A stretch of 64,000 nt of DNA, from assembly GCF_001021385.1 (NCBI RefSeq), contig NZ_CP011773.1, forward strand, positions 1,426,001 to 1,490,000. Reading direction: 5' to 3'. Shown piece after piece: positions 52,322 through 61,146 of this stretch (positions are counted from its first letter, which is position 1; every line of letters begins with the position of its first letter). The position numbers and the translations under genes were made by a program. The notes beneath the pieces were generated by a model. It was not told the DNA's origin and did no database searches. It was given only the letters and a program-made list of their open reading frames with translations. This stretch comes from Mycobacterium sp. EPa45. Its GTDB lineage: Bacteria > Actinomycetota > Actinomycetes > Mycobacteriales > Mycobacteriaceae.

Positions 52322-52612
52322 TCAGGCAGTCCGGCGAATTCCGCGCTTGAGCAACAACTCGCGCTCGGATTCACTCAATCCGCCCCAGATGCCATAAGGC
52401 TCGGCGACAGCCAAGGCATGGGAACGGCATTGAGCAATCACCGGGCAACTCCGGCACATTTCTTTGGCGCGCATCTCGCGCTGGGCGCGAGCGCGGCCAC
52501 GCTCCCCGTCGGGGTGGAAGAACATGGACGAATCGACGCCCCGACAGACGCCTTGCATCTGCCAATCCCAGATGTCGGCGTTCGGGCCAGGTAGCTGCTG
52601 CGGCTGTGGCAT
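52322..52612 (-). CDS. whiB3: Iron-sulfur transcription factor WhiB3
   Basis: The 96-residue protein has the four cluster cysteines at 23, 53, 56 and 62 (C-x29-C-x2-C-x5-C), the turn GIWGG and the basic end LLLKRGIRRTA. The start PQPQQLPGPNADIWDWQ matches WhiB3 as I recall it. WhiB3 is a redox sensor that binds the primary sigma factor and steers lipid and acid-stress genes. ATG 52612 is preferred over the upstream codon, following AGAGAGGGG. It sits beside the Rv3415c-like gene, as in M. tuberculosis. Confidence 0.93.
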   Translation of the reverse strand: MPQPQQLPGPNADIWDWQMQGVCRGVDSSMFFHPDGERGRARAQREMRAKEMCRSCPVIAQCRSHALAVAEPYGIWGGLSESERELLLKRGIRRTA

Positions 52613-52699
52613 TGGAAAACCCCTCTCTCCGCACATCTTTCACATGCGTGAGTTGTGGAACCGATCCGAGCACTGTCGCCGGTGACTACTCGTGGGAAC

Positions 52700-52729
52700 A
52701 AAGTTAGGGGCGCTTCGCAAAGCGAGTCA
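52700..52729 (-). promoter_or_regulatory. whiB3 promoter with palindrome in the spacer
   Basis: Between TTGACT and TAACTT lies CGCTT-CGCA-AAGCG (52710-52723), an inverted repeat filling most of the 18-base spacer and well placed for a regulator. Confidence 0.5.
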
Positions 52730-52974
52730 ATAGCCATGCCATGTGCGGAATCACATAATCGCAGCTCGAGAATTTACATCACGTTCATCATTGCGACCCA
52801 TCGCCGCCGGGCAAGGTGCTATTCGACACGCGATCATCGTGATGGTTTTGTGATTTGTGCAGGACGGCGCCTCAGGAGTCGACACCGGATTTCGGTGCAC
52901 TCGGGTGGCAGTAAACACGGCCGTAACACGGTGACCACGAACTGTTAACTGAGATGTTTTCGGTCGCCGGTTGA

Positions 52975-52980
52975 TAGCGT
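52975..52980 (+). promoter_or_regulatory. -10 box of the Rv3415c-like gene
   Basis: TAGCGT, then 9 bases, then ATG 52990; the leader would be 0-3 bases. Confidence 0.4.
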
Positions 52981-52989
52981 GCCGGGCAG

Positions 52990-53799
52990 ATGGACACCTC
53001 CGCACTGAGCGCCGCCGCTTTCGGTGATACCCCGGGCCGCTGGCCGCTGCCCGCCGCGCGCACTCCCGAACAGCTATGGGCTCGTGCCGTCGCCGCCGCC
53101 GGCCAGGGGCGCTACAGCAACGCCCGCGCCGACCTCGCCGCGCTGCGTCGGCGGGAACCGGCCGGGGCCTTGGCGTCGCTGTCGTTGAGCACCGAGGCGT
53201 CATTGCTACGCCAACTCGGGGGTCATCGACTCGCGGCCGGGTGGGACGGCCGCGCCCTGGCGATGGCACCGACCACGAGCGACGGCCCACTCGCCGTGCA
53301 GGCCCGCGCCGACGCCGTCGTAGGTCTGGCCGCCGACGCATTGGGGGTGGGCCGGCTCGCGGCCTCGGCGCGACTGCTCGAGCAGGCCGGGGAGCTGACG
53401 CGTGAGGCCCAGGTGCCGCGGTTGGCCATCCGCCTGGCCTGGGTCAACGCTGAACTGGCGATGGCCGGTGGCCGGGGCGAGGACGCCGTGACCCACGCGC
53501 GCCGCGGGGTCGAGATTGCCGAGAGGGCACTGCCGGCTTTGCGGCGGCATCGGGTCAAAAGTGGCGTGGTGCTCGCCGCTGCGTTCTGCTCCGCGGGGTC
53601 CCTGGAGTCCGCCCGCGAGGTCGCCGACGCCACGCTGAGCGACACCGAGACCCATGGACTGGTTCCGCTACGCTGGGCGCTGGCGTGTCTGCTGGCCGAT
53701 ATCGGTAGTGCATCGCTTACGTCACAGCAGGTCTCGGCCATCCGGGACGATTGTGCTGGCCTTATCACACGGCGCGGCGGTCGGTGGAGTAGCCGCTAA
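52990..53799 (+). CDS. TPR-like helical repeat protein, Rv3415c-like
   Basis: The 269-residue protein consists of paired helices with TPR-like Ala/Gly/Leu spacing (PEQLWARAVAAAGQGRYSNARADLAALRR, LAAGWDGRALAM, RLLEQAGELTREAQVPRLAIRLAWVNAELAM). No catalytic motif is visible. It lies between whiB3 and sigD as in M. tuberculosis. It may be a scaffold linked to sigD regulation; this rests on position only. Confidence 0.75.
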   Translation: MDTSALSAAAFGDTPGRWPLPAARTPEQLWARAVAAAGQGRYSNARADLAALRRREPAGALASLSLSTEASLLRQLGGHRLAAGWDGRALAMAPTTSDGPLAVQARADAVVGLAADALGVGRLAASARLLEQAGELTREAQVPRLAIRLAWVNAELAMAGGRGEDAVTHARRGVEIAERALPALRRHRVKSGVVLAAAFCSAGSLESAREVADATLSDTETHGLVPLRWALACLLADIGSASLTSQQVSAIRDDCAGLITRRGGRWSSR

Positions 53800-53886
53800 C
53801 ACCCGATCGGCACTTTGGGCCGATATTGTCTAGCTGAATGGCTGCCGGGAAGCGTCCCGTACGTAACGTTGGAGATATCGCCGTCG

Positions 53887-54465
53887 ATGACAATTCCAGG
53901 AGAACGTCTCGACGCCGCCGTTGCTGAGGCAGTGGGCGGCAGCCGAGATGCCCTCCGGGAAGTTGTGGAGACCATCCGCCCCATCGTGGTCCGTTATGTC
54001 CGGGCTCGCCTGGGGTCCACGGAGCGGGTCGGTCTCTCTGCAGACGACGTCGCTCAGGAGGTTTGCTTGGCCGCCATCCAGGCGCTGCCGCGCTACCAGG
54101 ATCAGGGTCGCCCCTTCCTGGCCTTCGTGTACGGCATCGCTGCCCACAAGGTCGCCGACGCGCATCGCGCCGCGGCCCGTAACCGTGCCGACCCCACCGA
54201 TGTGGTGCCGGAGCGGTTCTCGCTCGACGCCGGCCCCGAGCAGATGGCGATGCAGTCCGATTCCGCCGCGCGGATGACCAAATTGCTGGAGATCCTGCCC
54301 GAGAAGCAGCGCGAAATCCTCATGCTGCGCATCGTGGTCGGGTTGTCCGCCGAGGAGACCGCCGACGCCGTCGGCAGCACACCCGGTGCGGTCCGCGTCG
54401 CACAGCACCGCGCGTTGGCCAAGTTGAAGACCGAGATCACCGCGGCAGGTAACGGCCATGCCTGA
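53887..54465 (+). CDS. sigD: ECF RNA polymerase sigma factor SigD
   Basis: The 192-residue core has region 2 (LREVVETIRPIVVRYVRARLG, SADDVAQEVCLAAIQALPRY, GRPFLAFVYGIAAHKVADAHR) and region 4 (LLEILPEKQREILMLRIVVGLSAEETADAVGSTPGAVRVAQHRALAKLK). The frame is open upstream to TTG 53815, and VPYVTLEISPSM before ATG 53887 resembles M. tuberculosis SigD as I recall it, so a non-ATG upstream start is possible. The stop overlaps rsdA by 8 bases. Confidence 0.92.
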   Translation: MTIPGERLDAAVAEAVGGSRDALREVVETIRPIVVRYVRARLGSTERVGLSADDVAQEVCLAAIQALPRYQDQGRPFLAFVYGIAAHKVADAHRAAARNRADPTDVVPERFSLDAGPEQMAMQSDSAARMTKLLEILPEKQREILMLRIVVGLSAEETADAVGSTPGAVRVAQHRALAKLKTEITAAGNGHA

Positions 54466-55708
54466 CTTCGGACGCACTTCCCGCAACGACGATCCGTCGC
54501 TCGATGCCATCCTGGCCAGTGAGCGCTTCCTCGACGCCCTGGCCGCCGGTCATCCGGTGGCCCCACAAGACCGCGCCGACGCCGAACTGGCGGACCTGCT
54601 CGGTGGGTGGCGCGACGAGATGCGCTGGCCGCCGGCGACCGGCCTGATCACCGAGCGTGACGCCGTCACCGCACTGCGTGCCGGGCTGGCCGAGAAGCAG
54701 AGCAGCGGACGCAGCCGGCGCGGTCTGAGCATCGTCGGCGCAGCCGCTGCCGGTGTGCTCGCCCTCGGCGGCTTCGGTGCGGTCGTGGCCGGTGCCGGAC
54801 CGGGCGACGCCCTCTACGGACTGCGCACGATGCTGTTCGGCGCGCCGACCCAGGTCCGCGACGACCAGGTGGCGCTGGCCTCGGCCAAGGAGCAGCTCGC
54901 CCAGGTCCAGCAGTTGGTCGCCCAGGGCGACTGGCAGCGGGCCCAGGACAAGCTGGTCGAGGTCAGCAGCAAGGTGAACAGCCTCGGTGACGAGCCGCAG
55001 AAGCAGCAGCTGCTCGAGCAGTGGAACGAACTGTCGGCGAAGGTCGTGCAGAAGGATCCGGAGGCCACCGTGCCGCCCGGCATCACCTACACGGTTCCGC
55101 CGTCGGCCTCCGAGCTCGTCCCGGCGGTGATCACCCCGACCAATGGACCTGAGGTGCCGCCGACCAGCATCCCGGGTATGCCGCCGATCACAATCTCGAC
55201 GACGCCGGATGGCACCGGCACGTTCGGTCCGTCGCCCTCGGACGCGCCGACATCGCCGGCTCAGCAGACCGATCCGTCGACCACGACGACGACCCCGTCC
55301 ACGACGACCGTCGCTCCGACCACGACGCAGCCGACGACGACGGTTCCCACCACGTCGACGAGCGGCACCACGACCACCACCAGGCTGCCGACGACGACCA
55401 CCACGACGACGTTGGCCGGGGCGACGTCGAGTGCCAGCACCGCCGCCGAGGCGCCGGCACTGGCAACGACGGCCCAGGCCGCGCCGGAGCCTCCGGCTGC
55501 GGCCACGTCGACGGCCGTCGTCGAGCAGCAGCAGCAGACCGTCGCCTCGATTCCGTCGACGGTGATTCAGGCGCCACGAACGCAGTCGCCGAATGCTGTG
55601 ATCACCACCACGATGTTGTTCCCGATGCCGCAGGCGCCTGCGCTACCGCAATTGCCGAACCTGCCGGGTCTCGGCGGAGGCGGCAGCGGTCAGGGCAGTG
55701 GGCACTGA
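54458..55708 (+). CDS. rsdA: Anti-sigma-D factor RsdA
   Basis: The 416-residue single-pass membrane protein holds SigD inactive. It has a cytoplasmic N-terminal domain (about 1-85: DDPSLDAILASERFLDALAAG, ADLLGGWRDEMRW), a transmembrane segment (about 90-112), an extracytoplasmic helical part with a coiled coil (about 135-185), and a long Thr/Pro/Ser-rich tail with TTTT runs (about 255-340). That tail could be O-mannosylated. It overlaps sigD, giving coupled synthesis. A hairpin at the stop codon probably ends the transcript. Confidence 0.9.
   Translation: MPDFGRTSRNDDPSLDAILASERFLDALAAGHPVAPQDRADAELADLLGGWRDEMRWPPATGLITERDAVTALRAGLAEKQSSGRSRRGLSIVGAAAAGVLALGGFGAVVAGAGPGDALYGLRTMLFGAPTQVRDDQVALASAKEQLAQVQQLVAQGDWQRAQDKLVEVSSKVNSLGDEPQKQQLLEQWNELSAKVVQKDPEATVPPGITYTVPPSASELVPAVITPTNGPEVPPTSIPGMPPITISTTPDGTGTFGPSPSDAPTSPAQQTDPSTTTTTPSTTTVAPTTTQPTTTVPTTSTSGTTTTTRLPTTTTTTTLAGATSSASTAAEAPALATTAQAAPEPPAAATSTAVVEQQQQTVASIPSTVIQAPRTQSPNAVITTTMLFPMPQAPALPQLPNLPGLGGGGSGQGSGH
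55270..55430 (+). repeat. ACG/ACC trinucleotide tract encoding a Thr-rich linker
   Basis: Imperfect Thr codon repeats inside rsdA; a likely site for length variation between strains. Confidence 0.7.
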
Positions 55709-55724
55709 GCGGTTTCGCGCTCAG
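55705..55724. terminator. Terminator-like hairpin at the rsdA stop
   Basis: CTGAGCG-GTTTCG-CGCTCAG, a 7-bp stem that includes the stop codon; between convergent genes. Confidence 0.5.
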
Positions 55725-55742
55725 CAGATATTGACGCCGCGC

Positions 55743-56147
55743 TCAGCGGAATCCGTCGTAGTCCGACGTCGCTTCGTTCAGTGATGCGTCGGCGTATCCG
55801 CGGCAGTAATCCCACGTGACGTAGGCATCCGGCTCGGGGTCGTATGCGGGCTCGTGCGGGCGGACCGTGCCGTCGACCAACAGCTGAAGTAGGTTGGCGC
55901 GCAACATATCCCAGTCGTGATAGTGGTCCTGCTGGCATTCGTCACAGCACACCACGAGCCCGCGAACCCCGCGGTGTGCGAGCAGTGCCTCGTAGACCGC
56001 CAGGTCCGCCAGATCGGCCTCGACCGCGGCGCGCTCCTGGGGGTCCAGTGGCTGCCCCGGCTCAAGTGCATCCAACGCGGCCGACGGGTCGGCCGGGTCG
56101 TCGGCGAACGGATCGGGTGGCAGGCCTGGTGGGAGGTGGTCGCGCAC
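55743..56147 (-). CDS. DUF5319 protein, Rv3412-like
   Basis: The 134-residue acidic protein has an N-terminal PPDPFADDPADPSAALDALEPGQPLDPQERAAVEADLADLAVYEALL region. A Cys/His cluster GLVVCCDECQQDHYHDW and a later DYCRGYADASLN could bind a metal. The family is conserved in actinobacteria next to guaB2; function unknown. Start is GTG 56147, with a leaderless-type -10 box. Confidence 0.82.
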   Translation of the reverse strand: MRDHLPPGLPPDPFADDPADPSAALDALEPGQPLDPQERAAVEADLADLAVYEALLAHRGVRGLVVCCDECQQDHYHDWDMLRANLLQLLVDGTVRPHEPAYDPEPDAYVTWDYCRGYADASLNEATSDYDGFR

Positions 56148-56153
56148 GAGTCC

Positions 56154-56159
56154 ACACTA
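56154..56159 (-). promoter_or_regulatory. -10 box of the DUF5319 gene (leaderless)
   Basis: TAGTGT on the minus strand, then 6 bases, then GTG 56147. Confidence 0.45.
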
Positions 56160-56199
56160 CGTAACGCGGCGGGTATCGCGCCAGGGAACGTAACCGTGA

Positions 56200-57825
<1,626 letters not shown>

Positions 57826-57834
57826 GGGTCGATC

Positions 57835-58971
57835 ATGCGTGACATGGTTGAAATCGGCATGGGCAGAACTGCCCGTCGCACTTACGAACTCGACGACATC
57901 AACATCGTTCCGTCCCGGCGCACCCGCTCGTCGCAGGACGTGTCCACGGCCTGGCAGCTCGACGCCTACCGGTTCGAGATCCCGGTGATCGCTCACCCGA
58001 CCGATGCGCTGGTGTCCCCGGAGTTCGCCATCGAGATGGGCCGCCTGGGCGGTCTCGGGGTGCTCAACGGCGAGGGCCTGATCGGCAGGCATGCCGACGT
58101 CGAGGCGAAGATCACCCAGGTGATCGAGGCCGCTGAGAAGGAGCCCGAACCGTCGGCGGCGATCCGGCTGTTGCAGCAGCTACACGCCGCGCCGCTGGAC
58201 CCGGAGCTGCTGGGTGCGGCCGTGGCCCGAATCCGCGACGCCGGCGTGACCACCGCGGTGCGGGTGAGCCCGCAGAACGCGCAGGCGCTGACGCCGGCGC
58301 TGGTTCAGGCTGGCGTCGATCTGCTGGTCATCCAGGGCACGATCATCTCCGCTGAGCGGGTGGCCTCCGATGGCGAGCCGCTGAATCTGAAGACGTTCAT
58401 CTCCGAGCTCGACATTCCCGTAGTGGCCGGCGGCGTGCTGGATCACCGGACCGCACTGCATCTGATGCGCACCGGGGCGGCCGGGGTGATCGTCGGTTAC
58501 GGCTCGACGCTCGGGGTCACCACCAGCGATGAGGTGCTGGGCATCAGCGTGCCGATGGCAACGGCGATCGCCGACGCGGCCGCGGCCCGTCGGGAGTACC
58601 TCGACGAAACCGGTGGCCGCTACGTCCACGTCCTGGCCGACGGCGACATCCACACCTCGGGTGACCTCGCGAAGGCCATCGCATGCGGCGCCGACGCCGT
58701 CGTGTTGGGTACGCCGCTGGCCGAATCCGCCGAGGCCCTCGGTGACGGCTGGTTCTGGCCGGTGGCTGCCGCGCACCCGTCGCTGCCGCGGGGTGCCCTG
58801 CTGCAGATCGCGGCGGGGGAGCGCCCGTCGCTGGACAAGGTGCTCAACGGGCCTTCCGACGACCCGTTCGGCTCGCTCAACCTGGTCGGCGGGCTGCGCC
58901 GGTCGATGGCCAAGGCCGGGTACTGCGACCTCAAGGAATTCCAGAAGGTCGGCCTGACTGTCGGCCGCTGA
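57835..58971 (+). CDS. guaB3: GuaB3-family IMP dehydrogenase-related protein
   Basis: The 378-residue TIM-barrel protein matches GuaB3 (MVEIGMGRTARRTYELDDINIVPSRRTRS). It lacks CBS domains. Where IMPDH has the catalytic GSICTTR loop, this has VGYGSTLGVTTSDEVLG without Cys, so ordinary IMPDH chemistry is not expected. GGRYVHVLADGDIHTSGDLAKAIACGADAVVLG keeps the phosphate-binding part. It is co-transcribed with guaB2 and may act as a regulatory or nucleotide-sensing partner. Confidence 0.93.
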   Translation: MRDMVEIGMGRTARRTYELDDINIVPSRRTRSSQDVSTAWQLDAYRFEIPVIAHPTDALVSPEFAIEMGRLGGLGVLNGEGLIGRHADVEAKITQVIEAAEKEPEPSAAIRLLQQLHAAPLDPELLGAAVARIRDAGVTTAVRVSPQNAQALTPALVQAGVDLLVIQGTIISAERVASDGEPLNLKTFISELDIPVVAGGVLDHRTALHLMRTGAAGVIVGYGSTLGVTTSDEVLGISVPMATAIADAAAARREYLDETGGRYVHVLADGDIHTSGDLAKAIACGADAVVLGTPLAESAEALGDGWFWPVAAAHPSLPRGALLQIAAGERPSLDKVLNGPSDDPFGSLNLVGGLRRSMAKAGYCDLKEFQKVGLTVGR

Positions 58972-58998
58972 ACGGCTCACCTGCAGGATCCGGTCGGC

Positions 58999-59724
58999 TC
59001 AGCTGGCGAGCAGGACGATGCCCGACACTCCCGCGATGACGATGATGAGGTGGCGACGGTACGTCCGCATCCAGTTGTACAGGGACGTCAGCGTCGCCTG
59101 TGTCCGCGAGGGGTGCACCAGGTAGCTGATGAGCAGAAGTTCGAGGATCGCGAGCATGGCGACGGTGAAGGCGATCGAAGCACCGACCTGGGAGCCGATC
59201 GACGCCCCCGAAGCGTGGATGACCGCTATGACAGCGAGGTACTCGACCGGCGCCGGCCCCTGAAGGAGCCCGGCGACAAACGAGATCCATGGATTCCCGC
59301 GGTTCAGCATGCGGCGCGCGCGGAAAACCAACTCTGAGATCGCAGTCGACTTAGCCGGCTTAGGCGGCTGCTCGGCCCAATCCGACGGATTGCCAGTACC
59401 TTCGGGCACCAATGCCGGTTTACGTATCAGACGCACGGCGCCCACCACGGCGACGACAAGGAGGATCACGCCAAAGACCGGTTTGCCATGGCCGCCGGTG
59501 AGGTGCCCCGTTGCAGCAAGCGCCTTTGCGATGAGTTCGGGGACGACGTCCTTCAGCAAGACGAAGGTTCCGATGGCGAAGGTCAATCCCGCCACCATGG
59601 CGCCGGCCCAGAACGCGACGAGATTGAGGAATGGCCGCGGGCGTGCCGTCAAGATCATCATGATCCCGATGCGCAGTGGGTCCGCCGCCACGGAGAGGCC
59701 CAGCAGCAAGACGATGCCCCACAT
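58999..59724 (-). CDS. Sap/GAP-family membrane protein (sulfolipid-addressing-like)
   Basis: The 241-residue protein has about six transmembrane helices and the GAP family pattern: ADPLRIGIMMILTARPRPFLNLVAFWAGA near the N-terminus, and GNPWISFVAGLLQGPAPVEYLAVIAVI, YLVHPSRT in the second half. Sap of M. tuberculosis assists export of sulfolipid-1, and GAP of M. smegmatis that of glycopeptidolipids. No lipid synthesis cluster is adjacent, so the lipid served is unknown. Start ATG 59724, probably leaderless (TACCGT 8 bases upstream). Confidence 0.8.
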   Translation of the reverse strand: MWGIVLLLGLSVAADPLRIGIMMILTARPRPFLNLVAFWAGAMVAGLTFAIGTFVLLKDVVPELIAKALAATGHLTGGHGKPVFGVILLVVAVVGAVRLIRKPALVPEGTGNPSDWAEQPPKPAKSTAISELVFRARRMLNRGNPWISFVAGLLQGPAPVEYLAVIAVIHASGASIGSQVGASIAFTVAMLAILELLLISYLVHPSRTQATLTSLYNWMRTYRRHLIIVIAGVSGIVLLAS

Positions 59725-60235
59725 ATGGGTGAACGGTACCCACGGTCTGCGGGGCCGTCAAACCGCTAGTTAACCCGCGTCGAGCGGGTTCGGTCGTTCG
59801 GTTGGCTGTGGTCGAGTGACGGTGGTCGGGTGTTGGCATGTTTGCCAGATGACCCGAGTCCGCTGCCGCTCACTGTGATACCGTCCCCCGGGAACAGGAT
59901 GCGCCGGACCTAACAACGAGTGTCAACCGGTGCCGATGTTGGGGGTCTGCAGTGGCCCCGCTTGGGAGGACGGGTGGGGCGGTCACCGGCGAGATTCTCA
60001 TGGCTCCAGTGTTTGCTGGGTCGTTCGAACACCAGGCTCGTCCGGCACATCGCCTCGCATACTCGAGCGCGTCGCGCCAAGCAGGAAAAGATGTTGGCTA
60101 ACAAAAGTTCGGTTGGGCCCGTGGTCCCAGTGCGGGCGGAATGCAGCAAGCGGCCATCGATCCGGAAGGTGTTCGACATGACTCCCGCATACGGTTTCCT
60201 CATGAGGATGACGACGGATCGGCTTGGTGCTGCCA
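59725..60235. other. Intergenic region of about 510 bases
   Basis: Next to the left end is the minus-strand -10 TACCGT (59738-59733). A hairpin AACCCGC-GTCGA-GCGGGTT lies at 59772-59790, and a TGTGATACCG element at about 59876 resembles an extended -10 for a plus transcript. Open frames of about 107 codons exist on both strands (59920-60243 plus; 59910-60236 minus), but neither shows a domain, a ribosome site or typical codon use. Confidence 0.4.
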
Positions 60236-61069
60236 ATGGCTGAGGGATTGCCGGTTGTTGCGGCCATTCCGAACTACAACATGGGCGAACACCTGCGCAG
60301 ACTGATCCCGCAAGTGTTGGCTCAGAATTACGATGCCGTGTTCGTGCTCGACGATGCGTCGACCGACGACACGAGCGATGTCGTACGTGAATTCGGCGAC
60401 GACGTGCGACTGGTGAGCAGCGGTGAAAATCGCGGCGCCGGCGCCAACCGGAACCAGATACTCGACCAGGTCGCAGACGACGTGATCATCCATTTCGTTG
60501 ACGCCGACATGGACTTGGAGACGCCCGAGATACCGCTGGTCGCAAGAACACTCGTCGAGCGTTACGCCGCGAGCGGGGTCGGCGCGATCGGTGGGCTTGT
60601 CAGCCGGAACGACGGCACTCAGGAGCCATACAACTACGGTCCGGTGTTCTCGCTGTGGGGAAACACAGTCGGGGCGTCGCTGCCGGCGATGTTCGATCGC
60701 TTGAGGGACAAGCCACGGCTTGCTCACGCCATCCACCGGGTGGTCGCACCGTTGATGCGGGGTTGTCCGTACGTGCTCGAACCGCCCGTTGCGGAGCCGG
60801 CGTACTGGCTGCATGAAGGCAATCTGCTCATCCGGGCCGACGTCTTCCGAGCGGCGGGCGGCTACAACCCCCTTCTGCGGTCACATGAGGCTCAGGATCT
60901 CGCAATACGTTTGGAGAAATTGGGCGTCGGGCGGCAGTTCGACCCGAGCATCAGGGTCATCCATCATCACATCGATGTCAGGGGCGGCAACCGGTCGAAG
61001 TGGGAGCGGGCGGCGCTGCTCTATCTGATCCGCGAGCATGGCGTCTATCGCTTTCTGACCGAGCACTAG
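60236..61069 (+). CDS. Family 2 glycosyltransferase
   Basis: The 277-residue GT-A protein begins with VVAAIPNYNMGEHLRRLIPQVLAQNYDAVFVLDDASTDDT. It has the metal motif in HFVDADMDLETPEI (D-x-D) and the acceptor-side HEGNLLIRADVFRAAGGYNPLLRSHEAQDLAIRLEKLG, whose E-D-x-x-x-R-like pattern is usual for GT2. It would transfer a nucleotide-activated sugar; donor and acceptor unknown. No membrane segment. A hairpin follows at 61089. Confidence 0.83.
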   Translation: MAEGLPVVAAIPNYNMGEHLRRLIPQVLAQNYDAVFVLDDASTDDTSDVVREFGDDVRLVSSGENRGAGANRNQILDQVADDVIIHFVDADMDLETPEIPLVARTLVERYAASGVGAIGGLVSRNDGTQEPYNYGPVFSLWGNTVGASLPAMFDRLRDKPRLAHAIHRVVAPLMRGCPYVLEPPVAEPAYWLHEGNLLIRADVFRAAGGYNPLLRSHEAQDLAIRLEKLGVGRQFDPSIRVIHHHIDVRGGNRSKWERAALLYLIREHGVYRFLTEH

Positions 61070-61088
61070 CCACGAGGTGAAGCAAAAG

Positions 61089-61104
61089 CCCTGGAAAACC
61101 AGGG
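61089..61104 (+). terminator. Hairpin after the glycosyltransferase gene
   Basis: CCCTGG-AAAA-CCAGGG, 19 bases after the stop; no T tract follows. Confidence 0.4.
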
Positions 61105-61133
61105 GGCGCTAGCTAGTTACCCGGCGGTAAGTT

Positions 61134-61139
61134 CATACT
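61134..61139 (+). promoter_or_regulatory. -10 box of choD (leaderless)
   Basis: CATACT, then 7 bases, then ATG 61147; no ribosome site. Confidence 0.35.
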
Positions 61140-61146
61140 GGTTGGT

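Larger units (their letters stand above)
52613..52989. other. Divergent control region of whiB3 and the Rv3415c-like gene
   Basis: It holds a whiB3 promoter on minus (TTGACT 52729-52724, 18-base spacer, TAACTT 52705-52700) giving a leader of about 80 bases, and a near-leaderless plus promoter (TAGCGT 52975-52980). Between 52740 and 52960 the sequence is less GC-rich and has no gene; the small open frames there lack support. Confidence 0.55.

Noticed and set aside
59920..60243. 107-codon plus-strand frame before the glycosyltransferase gene
   Set aside because: No ribosome site or domain, mixed third-base composition, and it overlaps the next start; a minus frame of the same length covers the same DNA.
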